Shown: positions 1-5,151 of the stretch, piece after piece
How the letters are laid out: each line of letters starts with the position of its first letter
Position numbering within the stretch: the first letter of the stretch is position 1
Assembly: GCA_029068665.1 (NCBI GenBank)
Contig: JAIECC010000365.1
Coordinates: forward strand, 1 to 5,652
DNA from: Lachnospiraceae bacterium
Lineage (GTDB): Bacteria > Bacillota > Clostridia > Lachnospirales > Lachnospiraceae
Direction of reading: 5' to 3'
DNA: 5,652 nt
Made by a program: the position numbers and the translations under genes
The notes under the pieces: model-generated
Seen by the model: the letters and a program-made list of their open reading frames with translations, nothing else
What the model was told of the DNA's origin: nothing
The model's database searches: none

Positions 1-46
1 TTGAAACAGAAGTACCGGCCAGCTCTGCGATTTTTTTTAATGACAT
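1..46 (-). CDS. LacI-family transcriptional regulator, N-terminus only (runs off left edge)
   Basis: Reading the minus strand from the ATG at 46 gives MSLKKIAELAGTSVS and then the window ends. This is the start of a LacI/GalR-type helix-turn-helix: helix 1 (KKIAELAG), turn, then recognition helix (TSVS, normally followed by TVSRVLN). A perfect Shine-Dalgarno AAGGAGG (59-53) sits 6 nt upstream of the ATG, which fixes the start. LacI-family proteins are dimeric DNA-binding repressors with a periplasmic-binding-protein-like sensor domain, usually for a sugar or nucleoside; CcpA is the global member. Only 15 codons are visible, so the ligand class cannot be judged. The gene is divergent from the ABC transporter operon, and the region between them carries two operators of the type this family binds. 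Autoregulation and control of the divergent operon are inferences. Confidence 0.85.
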   Translation of the reverse strand, partial: MSLKKIAELAGTSVS

Positions 47-52
47 ATCTTT

Positions 53-59
53 CCTCCTT
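53..59 (-). promoter_or_regulatory. Ribosome binding site of the LacI-family gene
   Basis: AAGGAGG on the minus strand, 6 nt before the ATG at 46. It is complementary to the 16S rRNA 3' end. It is the strongest argument that the short minus-strand reading frame at the left edge is a real gene start, and that the overlapping plus-strand frame is not coding. Confidence 0.85.
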
Positions 60-93
60 GTTGGAAATCTTCCTGCTTTGTCCTTTCTTTGAA

Positions 94-109
94 GTGAAAA
101 CGTTGTCAA
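94..109 (-). promoter_or_regulatory. LacI/CcpA-type operator, site 1
   Basis: On the minus strand the site reads TTGACAACGTTTTCAC. It matches the published CcpA cre consensus WTGNNARCGNWWWCAW at 15 of 16 positions, with the central CG typical of LacI-family operators. The core at 95-108 is a 14-bp palindrome with one mismatched pair. It lies 35 bp upstream of the LacI-gene RBS and just below a perfect minus-strand TATAAT (127-122), so a protein bound here could block transcription of the regulator gene. Whether the regulator encoded next door or a global CcpA binds it cannot be told from sequence. Confidence 0.6.
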
Positions 110-114
110 TTATT

Positions 115-143
115 TTAGCATATTATATCTCTTATTGTATAAG
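115..143 (+). promoter_or_regulatory. Candidate promoter P1 for the ABC transporter operon
   Basis: TTAGCA (115-120), 17-bp spacer, TATAAG (138-143). The -35 is a 4/6 match and the -10 a 5/6 match to sigma-A. Transcription would start near 150, putting operator site 2 at about +22, a classic roadblock position, and site 1 just upstream of the -35. It competes with candidate P2 further downstream, and sequence alone does not decide between them. Confidence 0.35.
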
Positions 144-170
144 ATTATCCCAATCTTTATGGAATGTCAA
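122..170 (-). promoter_or_regulatory. Candidate minus-strand promoter region for the LacI-family gene
   Basis: Two overlapping possibilities are visible on the minus strand. The first is TTGACA (170-165) with GATAAT (149-144) preceded by TGG, an extended -10, but with a short 15-bp spacer. The second is a perfect TATAAT (127-122) with no good -35 at 17 bp. In the second case the start site would lie near 115 and site 1 would cover about +7 to +22. Either would give a leader of roughly 70-90 nt to the LacI-gene ATG. Confidence 0.35.
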
Positions 171-186
171 TTGCAAACGTTTTCAT
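171..186 (+). promoter_or_regulatory. LacI/CcpA-type operator (perfect cre match), site 2
   Basis: TTGCAAACGTTTTCAT matches every position of the cre consensus WTGNNARCGNWWWCAW. The core is the palindrome TGnAAACGTTTnCA. It shares 13 of 16 bases with site 1 when site 1 is read on the opposite strand. It lies about 100 bp upstream of the binding-protein start codon, 8 bp before a candidate -35 (TTGCCA, 195-200), and abuts a minus-strand TTGACA (170-165). It is therefore placed to affect transcription in either direction. Binding by CcpA or by the adjacent LacI-family protein is inference. Confidence 0.65.
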
Positions 187-194
187 ATCATTAG

Positions 195-223
195 TTGCCA
201 CACGGAGACAAAACATGTAAACT
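195..223 (+). promoter_or_regulatory. Candidate promoter P2 for the ABC transporter operon
   Basis: TTGCCA (195-200, 5/6), 17-bp spacer, TAAACT (218-223, 4/6). Transcription would start near 230 and give a leader of about 54 nt before the binding-protein start. Operator site 2 ends 8 bp upstream of the -35. The -10 is weak, so confidence is low. Confidence 0.3.
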
Positions 224-283
224 ACTTTTCGAACACTTGACATCAATTATTTACAAATCAAAAAACACTGCGAGGTAAACGAC

Positions 284-1261
284 ATGAGAAAATTTAAAAA
301 ACTATTGGCGGCGGCTACCATTTTTACCCTCATCCTGGGACTTGCCGGCTGTGGAAATAATCCGGATCAAGCTCCGGAAGTACATATTGGTTATTTTAAT
401 AATATTACACATCCCCAGGCCCTGCTTATGAAGGCAGAGGGAAGTCTGGAGGAACGCTACGGTGACACTGCTACAGTTACCTGGACTGCTTTTAATGCCG
501 GTCCTGCTGAAGTGGAAGCATTGTTTTCCGGCAATATTGACATCGGCTACATCGGCCCGGTACCTGCCATTACGGCTAACGTAAAATCCAGCGGAGATGT
601 TCAGATCCTCTCAAGCGCCTCCAAGGGTGGTGCCGTTCTTGTAAAGCGGGAGGGCTCTGACATTAACAGCGTATCCGACCTGTCCGGAAAAATCGTTGCC
701 ATTCCTCAGATTGGTAACACCCAGCACTTATGCCTGCTGAACCTTCTTTCCGAGAACGGCTTGGCACCTGTAACTGATGGGGGCACCGTTACGGTTGCGG
801 CAGTTGCCAATGCAGATGTGGCAAATACCATGAATAATGAGGATATAGATGCAGCATTAGTACCAGAACCATGGGGTGCAACCTTGCTTGCCAATAATGC
901 AGAGCTGCTAATGGATTACGACACCATATATTACGAAGGGGATTATGATGTTGCAGTGGTGGTAGTACGGAAAGAATTTATGGAAGAGCATCCGGAGCTT
1001 GTGGAGCAGTTCTTAAAAGAGCATGAAGCAGCTACGGAACGAATCAATACAGAGCAAAGCAAATGTCTTCAGATTATTAATCAGGAACTGGAGGACGCAA
1101 CCGGTAAATCCATTGATACAGCTATTCTTACGGAAGCTTTCACCCGAATTGGAGTAAGCAGCGAATTAAACAAGGCTTCCATTTCCCGGTTTGCAGATAT
1201 CAGTCTGGAGCAGGGCTTTATTGACGAATTACCTGATGATGGGTTATATGTGGAGAATTGA
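284..1261 (+). CDS. ABC transporter substrate-binding lipoprotein, SsuA/TauA/NMT1-like family
   Basis: This 325-residue protein is the extracellular binding component of an importer for a small, probably anionic or heterocyclic, solute. The N-terminus has a basic start (MRKFKK), a hydrophobic segment and the lipobox LAGC with the lipidated cysteine at residue 23, so it should be membrane-anchored. The mature protein has the type II binding-protein pattern of this family: an early strand IGYFNNITHPQ (about 35-45), then DIGYIGPVPA, an LVKREGSDI/DLSGKIVAIP hinge region, and the family hallmark PEPWGATLL with E195-P196-W197. Length is normal for the family (about 300-340). The start follows GAGGT (272-276) with 7 nt spacing and begins directly with the signal peptide. 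It is first in a three-gene importer operon. Relatives bind aliphatic sulfonates, taurine, nitrate, thiamine precursors or riboflavin. No desulfonating enzyme is visible nearby, so the substrate is left open. Confidence 0.9.
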   Translation: MRKFKKLLAAATIFTLILGLAGCGNNPDQAPEVHIGYFNNITHPQALLMKAEGSLEERYGDTATVTWTAFNAGPAEVEALFSGNIDIGYIGPVPAITANVKSSGDVQILSSASKGGAVLVKREGSDINSVSDLSGKIVAIPQIGNTQHLCLLNLLSENGLAPVTDGGTVTVAAVANADVANTMNNEDIDAALVPEPWGATLLANNAELLMDYDTIYYEGDYDVAVVVVRKEFMEEHPELVEQFLKEHEAATERINTEQSKCLQIINQELEDATGKSIDTAILTEAFTRIGVSSELNKASISRFADISLEQGFIDELPDDGLYVEN

Positions 1262-1269
1262 GGTGAATT

Positions 1270-2016
1270 ATGTCGTTAGAAATTAAGGGATTACATAAAC
1301 ACTTTGATAATAATGAGTCTGCTACTTTAAATGACATCAATCTGGAAATCGCAACCGGTGAATTTGTATGCATTGTAGGTACATCCGGCTGTGGAAAGAG
1401 CACTCTGCTAAATCTGGTTGCAGGTCTGGACAAGCCTACAGACGGTGAAATTTTATTGGATGATGCACCGATTACAGGTCCCGGTGCTGACCGGACTGTT
1501 ATGTTTCAGGAGCATGGTCTGTTTCCGTGGCTGAATGTGATAGACAACGTGAAGTTCGGAATGAAAATGTCCGGCGTTCCCAAAGAGGTGCAGGAGGAAA
1601 AGGCTCTTTACTATCTGGATATGGTTCATCTTCTGGACTGTAAGGATTATCTGATTCATCAGATTTCCGGCGGTATGCGGCAGCGGGTTGCCCTTGCCAG
1701 AGCACTGACCATGGATTCCAAGATTCTCCTGATGGATGAACCTTTTTCTGCTTTGGATAAACAGACCTCCAACCAGCTTCGTACCGAACTGCAGCGAATC
1801 TGGATGGAAACCAAGCGGACGATTTTGTTTATCACTCACAGCGCGGAAGAAGCAGTCTATCTTGCAGACCGGGTAGTTGTTCTGTCGGCAAAAACCGGTC
1901 AGATTGCAGATATTATTCCGATTCAGCTTGAGCGTCCCCGTCAGGTCTATGATCCGGACTTTGTAAACTACAGACACCGTATTCTGGATGAAATTAAGGA
2001 GGATAGCGTAGAATGA
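1270..2016 (+). CDS. ABC transporter ATP-binding protein, SsuB/TauB-like
   Basis: This 248-residue cytoplasmic ATPase powers the importer. All nucleotide-binding motifs are present in order: Walker A GTSGCGKST (37-45), Q-loop glutamine Q80 in MFQEHGLFPWLNV, signature ISGGMRQR (132-139), Walker B ILLMDEPF (152-159) with catalytic E157, D-loop SALD (160-163), and switch histidine H190 in FITHS. The QEHGLFPWLNV stretch and the short length are typical of the nitrate/sulfonate/taurine subfamily. The signature starts with I where LSGG is usual, a common tolerated variant. The ATG at 1270 is preceded by GAGGTG, which overlaps the stop codon of the binding-protein gene, indicating tight co-expression. 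The 3' end overlaps the permease gene by 4 bp (ATGA), suggesting translational coupling. Confidence 0.95.
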   Translation: MSLEIKGLHKHFDNNESATLNDINLEIATGEFVCIVGTSGCGKSTLLNLVAGLDKPTDGEILLDDAPITGPGADRTVMFQEHGLFPWLNVIDNVKFGMKMSGVPKEVQEEKALYYLDMVHLLDCKDYLIHQISGGMRQRVALARALTMDSKILLMDEPFSALDKQTSNQLRTELQRIWMETKRTILFITHSAEEAVYLADRVVVLSAKTGQIADIIPIQLERPRQVYDPDFVNYRHRILDEIKEDSVE

Positions 2017-2771
2017 GCATTATAATTTTTCTGATTCTGCTGATTTGTGCCTGGCAGGGAATCTACTGGATTTTTGTAGATGTGCTGGAGGTATTCAAGG
2101 CCTATGCCCTCCCTTCTCCCATTGGAGTGGGGGAAACCTTTATCCGGCTTTGCAAGAACGGAACCTTGTTTGAAGCAACCGGCTATTCCCTGCTGCGTGG
2201 CATTGAAGGATATGCCATTGCCGTTGTGATCGGAGCCATCTTGGGACTGCTGATTCATCATTTTCCATATCTGCAGAAAAACCTGAAACCCCTTGTCCTG
2301 GGAATACAGACCCTGCCAAGTATATGCTGGGTTCCATTTTCCATTCTCTGGTTTGGATTATCCACAGAAGCAATATTATTTGTTGTTGTCATGGGAACAG
2401 CCTTCAGCATTGCCATATCTGTGGACAATGCCATAAAGAATGTTCTGCCCATTTATACAAAAGCAGCCCTTACCATGGGGGCCAGTAAACGGCAATTATA
2501 TCTTCATGTGGTGCTTCCTGCAAGCCTGCCGGAATTAATCACCGGGCTGAAACAGGGCTGGTCCTTTGCCTGGCGTGCCTTGATGTCCGGCGAAGTCATG
2601 ACTGCCTCTATTGGTCTGGGCCAGACTCTGATCACCGGACGGGACCTGGCAGATATTGACCAGGTAATGCTTGTTATGATTGTAATTGTATTAGTTGGAA
2701 TTTTGATTGATAAGTGCATTTTTTCAGTTATTGAGAAGCGGGTATTGCGAAAAAGAGGACTGATTTCGTGA
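2013..2771 (+). CDS. ABC transporter permease, SsuC/TauC-like
   Basis: This 252-residue integral membrane protein should form the channel as a homodimer. About six hydrophobic segments are visible, near residues 2-20, 66-82, 93-113, 119-137, 184-200 and 218-240. The EAA loop that docks on the ATPase runs at about 151-169: AALTMGASKRQLYLHVVLP, with the conserved G156 and the terminal LP. The segment QTLPSICWVPFSILWFG is characteristic of SsuC/TauC/NrtB permeases. The start codon overlaps the ATPase stop. A strong AAGGAGG (1996-2002) lies 10 nt upstream, inside the ATPase gene. Length is at the short end of the family. It is the last gene of the importer. No terminator follows before the pckA promoter, which begins 10 bp after the stop. 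Confidence 0.93.
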   Translation: MSIIIFLILLICAWQGIYWIFVDVLEVFKAYALPSPIGVGETFIRLCKNGTLFEATGYSLLRGIEGYAIAVVIGAILGLLIHHFPYLQKNLKPLVLGIQTLPSICWVPFSILWFGLSTEAILFVVVMGTAFSIAISVDNAIKNVLPIYTKAALTMGASKRQLYLHVVLPASLPELITGLKQGWSFAWRALMSGEVMTASIGLGQTLITGRDLADIDQVMLVMIVIVLVGILIDKCIFSVIEKRVLRKRGLIS

Positions 2772-2780
2772 ATCTTTAGG

Positions 2781-2809
2781 TTGACACGTTGACGGGAAAC
2801 CGATATACT
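2781..2809 (+). promoter_or_regulatory. Sigma-A promoter of pckA
   Basis: TTGACA (2781-2786), 17-bp spacer, TATACT (2804-2809): a perfect -35 and a 5/6 -10 at ideal spacing. It is the best promoter in the window. It begins 10 bp after the permease stop codon, so pckA can be transcribed independently of the importer. Predicted start near 2816. No cre-like operator is seen overlapping it. Confidence 0.8.
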
Positions 2810-2812
2810 TTA

Positions 2813-2939
2813 ACTTGGTTGACTAGGAAGCTTTTGCTACTTGGTTTTATCAAGAGTTTCACTGTTGATTAGATTCATTTCTGAAGGTATTTTCCCTTCT
2901 CAACAGTAAAAAATATACTAAAATTAGGAGGAACAGAAC
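2813..2939 (+). promoter_or_regulatory. pckA 5' leader with hairpin and short direct repeats
   Basis: The untranslated leader is about 124 nt. It carries an 8-bp inverted repeat ACTGTTGA (2861-2868) / TCAACAGT (2900-2907). Inside it is a second 5-bp stem GAAGG (2883-2887) / CCTTC (2895-2899) with a 7-nt loop, and a 14-nt bulge sits on the 5' side. The hairpin is followed by AAAAAATATACT, not a T-run, so it is not an intrinsic terminator on the plus strand. An 8-bp direct repeat ACTTGGTT occurs at 2813-2820 and 2839-2846. The hairpin ends 18 nt before the AGGAGG and does not sequester it. No known riboswitch or T-box motif was recognised. It may stabilise the mRNA or bind a regulator. Confidence 0.45.
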
Positions 2940-4628
2940 ATGTCAACAAAAGCAAATTACAAACTGGAAGAAATTGGCAAAGGTAAAGTGGGATTTTCTA
3001 AGACCCGTTCCATTATCGAAGCTGCTTTCTACGGTAACAATGTAGTAAAGGTTAACACCTTGAAAGAAGCTTACAACCTTGCTAAGAATTCTCCTGGAAC
3101 AATTGTTACGGATATGCCTGTTTACAGAGGCGAAGAATTCGGTTTAGATGCAGATGCCAAGGTATTATTATTCAATGATGGTGCTGTAACCGGCCGTTAT
3201 GCTGCTGCACGCCGTATCAAGGGCGAGCCTGGTGTTGATGATGCCAAACTGGATAAGGTAGTTATGGATGCTGTTTATAAGACTCGCTGGGAGACCTTAT
3301 ATCATGCAACCTGTTTCGTAGGTCTTGATCCTGAATTCATGGTAAAGGCTCATTTATTGATTCCGGAAGGAGAAGAGAACTTACTTTATAACTGGATGCT
3401 GAACTTCCAGTATATGTCTGATGAATATGTTAAGATGTATAAGAACTCTAAGCCGGTTGGCGATGGTAAGGAAGCAGATATTTATATTTTCTCTGATCCA
3501 CAGTGGACACCTACCGAGAGCCCGGATGTTGATTATAGCTGCTTAAGTGATCCGCTTACTCTTTGCTATTTTGATACAGATGAGAACTGTGCTGCAATTC
3601 TTGGTATGAAGTATTTCGGCGAGCACAAGAAGGGTACTTTAACAATGGCTTGGGCAATTGCAAACCGTAATGGTTATGCATCCTGCCATGGCGGACAGAA
3701 AGAATACTTATTACCGGATGGAAGCAAGTATGTTGCATCCGTATACGGATTATCCGGTTCCGGTAAGTCTACTCTTACTCATGCAAAACATGGTGGAAAG
3801 TATGAAATCAAGGTATTGCATGATGATGCATTTATCATCAACACAGATACCTGTGCTTCTATCGCATTGGAGCCTACTTATTTTGACAAGACCTCTGATT
3901 ATCCAACCGGATGTCCGGATAACCAGTATTTATTATCCTGCCAGAACTGTTCTGCTACCATGGACGAGGATGGCAAGATTCAGTTAGTTACCGAAGATAT
4001 CAGAAATGGTAACGGTCGTGCGATCAAGTCTAAGCTGTGGTCACCAAACCGGGTAGATAAGATTGACGCTCCTGTTAATGCTATTTTCTGGATCATGAAG
4101 GATCCTACCATTCCGCCGGTAGTTAAGTTGAAGGGTGCTGCTCTTGCATCTGTTATGGGTGCTACACTGGCAACCAAGACCTCTACTGCTGAGCGTGTTG
4201 CTGCAGGTACTGACTTAAATGCACTTCGTATCGTACCTTATGCTAACCCATTCCGGACTTATCCATTAGTAAATGACTATGTGAAGTTCAAGAAGTTGGT
4301 TGAAGAAAAGAACGTAGACTGCTACATCATCAATACCGGTGATTTCATGGGCAAGAAGGTTCAGCCGAAGGATACCCTGGGTATCTTAGAGACCATCGTA
4401 GAAGGCAAGGCAACCTTTACACAATGGGGTCCATTTGCTGATATCGAGATCATGGATTGGGAAGGCTTTACTCCTGACTTAAATGATGCAGATTACAAGG
4501 CACAGTTAAAGAGTGCTATGCAGAACCGTGTTGATGCAGTAGAAGGCTTTGCAACCAAGAAGAGTGGATATGACAAGCTTCCGGATGAAGCACTTGATGC
4601 ATTAAAGAAGCTGGTTAACGCTTTATAA
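2940..4628 (+). CDS. pckA: Phosphoenolpyruvate carboxykinase (ATP), clostridial type
   Basis: This 562-residue cytoplasmic enzyme interconverts oxaloacetate + ATP and phosphoenolpyruvate + CO2 + ADP. In fermentative anaerobes it often runs towards oxaloacetate, feeding succinate/propionate or anaplerosis. Visible motifs: GEHKKGT with K230-K231, and H250 exactly 19 residues after K231, matching the spacing of the E. coli metal ligands K213/H232. Next come the P-loop GLSGSGKST (270-278), kinase-2 acidic pair D295-D296 in VLHDDAF, TSTAER (414-419, the TERG-like region), and INTGDFMGKK with the following KDT of the C-terminal ATP domain. Compared with E. coli (540 residues, GLSGTGKTT, DDEHGW), the P-loop and kinase-2 motifs are divergent, as I expect for the clostridial branch. 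The start has AGGAGG (2926-2931) with 8 nt spacing. Codons are strongly biased (TTA leucine, AAG, GGT, GCA), unlike the importer genes, suggesting high expression. It has its own promoter and terminator, so it is probably monocistronic. Confidence 0.93.
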   Translation: MSTKANYKLEEIGKGKVGFSKTRSIIEAAFYGNNVVKVNTLKEAYNLAKNSPGTIVTDMPVYRGEEFGLDADAKVLLFNDGAVTGRYAAARRIKGEPGVDDAKLDKVVMDAVYKTRWETLYHATCFVGLDPEFMVKAHLLIPEGEENLLYNWMLNFQYMSDEYVKMYKNSKPVGDGKEADIYIFSDPQWTPTESPDVDYSCLSDPLTLCYFDTDENCAAILGMKYFGEHKKGTLTMAWAIANRNGYASCHGGQKEYLLPDGSKYVASVYGLSGSGKSTLTHAKHGGKYEIKVLHDDAFIINTDTCASIALEPTYFDKTSDYPTGCPDNQYLLSCQNCSATMDEDGKIQLVTEDIRNGNGRAIKSKLWSPNRVDKIDAPVNAIFWIMKDPTIPPVVKLKGAALASVMGATLATKTSTAERVAAGTDLNALRIVPYANPFRTYPLVNDYVKFKKLVEEKNVDCYIINTGDFMGKKVQPKDTLGILETIVEGKATFTQWGPFADIEIMDWEGFTPDLNDADYKAQLKSAMQNRVDAVEGFATKKSGYDKLPDEALDALKKLVNAL

Positions 4629-4660
4629 TTTGTCAACATACAATCTAAATATGTAATTTA

Positions 4661-4704
4661 TAAGAGCCATGCCTCCGGTTTTCTGTCCGGGTGCATGGCT
4701 CTTA
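4661..4704 (+). terminator. Intrinsic terminator after pckA, possibly bidirectional
   Basis: A 12-bp perfect stem TAAGAGCCATGC (4661-4672) / GCATGGCTCTTA (4693-4704) encloses an inner CCGG/CCGG stem (4675-4678 / 4687-4690) with an 8-nt loop. It is followed by TTATTATGT, a modest U-rich tail. It lies 33 nt after the pckA stop. On the minus strand it is followed by TAAATTACAT, so it could also end transcription arriving from the right. Confidence 0.85.
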
Positions 4705-4727
4705 TTATGTGTACTATCCTGCTACCA

Positions 4728-4754
4728 CGGCTGGCGATGATGAACAGGTTTCAC
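4728..4754 (+). repeat. Left arm of perfect 27-bp terminal inverted repeat
   Basis: It starts CGGCTGGCGATG and ends CAGGTTTCAC. It is the exact reverse complement of 4935-4961. The centres are 207 bp apart. A perfect 27-bp arm in unique chromosomal DNA implies recent origin, strong selection for pairing, or function as a transposon end. Confidence 0.97.
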
Positions 4755-4934
4755 AAAGACACGCTAAGCACATTCGTGCTTTGGGGTAGTGCGCTGATGC
4801 GCACGTAGGTCGTAAGGCATCCTCCCATCTTCGATGGGTCCCTCCTTGCGACAAGTTTCGCTCCTGCCAGCACGTAACGGTACATAAGGTGCGACAATAC
4901 CGCACCTAAGTACCAACGTGCTTCTAAGGTCTTC

Positions 4935-4961
4935 GTGAAACCTGTTCATCATCGCCAGCCG
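4935..4961 (-). repeat. Right arm of perfect 27-bp terminal inverted repeat
   Basis: Exact reverse complement of 4728-4754. Read on the minus strand, this arm supplies the last codons (AGDDEQVS, then RRP and a stop just inside the element) to the reading frame entering from the right. That is what an insertion truncating a frame would produce. Confidence 0.97.
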
Positions 4962-5151
4962 CTGCCAAGGCAGTTACAGTTCCATAAAATGCAGACATGA
5001 ACAAATGCATAATACTCAGACTGCACAGCAGGGCATTCACTGACCCTGCCTGAAAACACAAACTATAAGTTCTGGTTCTGACATAAAAGTATATACCGAA
5101 ACGGAGCAGCAGTGAGTATAATATGACATTTACCATGTAAAAGATATACAA

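Larger units (their letters stand above)
4728..4961. ncRNA. Large multi-arm structured element (candidate ncRNA and/or MITE-like element)
   Basis: This 234-bp non-coding unit is closed by a perfect 27-bp stem (4728-4754 / 4935-4961). Six more pairs (4755-4760 / 4929-4934) extend it; the first is A/C on plus but G-U on minus. Inside are four arms: A, AAGCAC/GTGCTT (4766-4771/4776-4781); B, GTGCGC/GCGCAC (4789-4794/4799-4804); C, GTCGTAAGG/CCTTGCGAC (4809-4817/4844-4852), capped by CCCATC/GATGGG (4824-4829/4833-4838); D, a three-part rod AGCACGT/ACGTGCT (4869-4875/4916-4922), GGTAC/GTACC (4879-4883/4910-4914), GGTGCG/CGCACC (4888-4893/4901-4906). Nearly every base lies in or beside a helix, which is far beyond chance. 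Strand is unresolved: one G-U favours plus (arm C) and one, plus a possible loop-closing G-U in arm D, favours minus. Size and phylum would suit large Firmicute RNAs such as the raiA motif, but I cannot confirm any family. No long ORF, transposase or reverse transcriptase accompanies it. Confidence 0.55.
4714..5151 (-). pseudogene. Possible small membrane-protein frame interrupted by the structured element
   Basis: A minus-strand frame (TTG at 5151 or ATG at 5136) encodes about 60 residues outside the element. It has two hydrophobic stretches: one near the start (VNVILYSLLLRFGIYFYV) and one near the end (ALLCSLSIMHLFMSAFYG, then TVTALA). It enters the inverted repeat and stops inside it at 4924. 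If 4728-4961 and one flanking hexamer are removed, the frame continues as TALVAG and stops at TAG (4716-4714), right beside the shared terminator. No Shine-Dalgarno is seen, no family is recognised, and the frame may be a remnant or chance. The alternative is plain intergenic DNA. Confidence 0.25.

Noticed and set aside
1..240. Plus-strand 79-codon frame starting at TTG
   Set aside because: It lies antisense to the LacI-family start and its perfect RBS, covers both operators and candidate promoters, has no RBS of its own in the window and resembles no protein.
237..258. TTGACA at 237-242 as a -35 for the binding-protein gene
   Set aside because: The position 16-18 bp downstream is an A-run with no -10, and TACAAA (252-257) is only 9 bp away. 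Likely fortuitous.
1453..1977. 174-codon minus-strand frame inside the ATPase gene
   Set aside because: It is a shadow of a gene with all ABC motifs intact on the plus strand, and has no family features.
2861..2907. pckA leader hairpin as an intrinsic terminator or known riboswitch
   Set aside because: The stem is followed by A-rich, not T-rich, sequence. No T-box, S-box, TPP or lysine core motif is recognisable.
3658..3987. 109-codon plus-strand frame inside pckA
   Set aside because: It is an out-of-frame shadow over the P-loop region of an intact PEPCK, with unlikely composition.
4714..4952. Minus-strand frames of 62-63 codons within the structured element
   Set aside because: They are cysteine- and arginine-rich translations of hairpin DNA, have no supported start, and overlap every stem. 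The sequence is constrained by base pairing, not by coding.
4728..4961. CRISPR array, retron or tRNA-like cluster
   Set aside because: There are no regularly spaced direct repeats, no reverse transcriptase in the window, and no tRNA T-loop/acceptor pattern in the hairpins.
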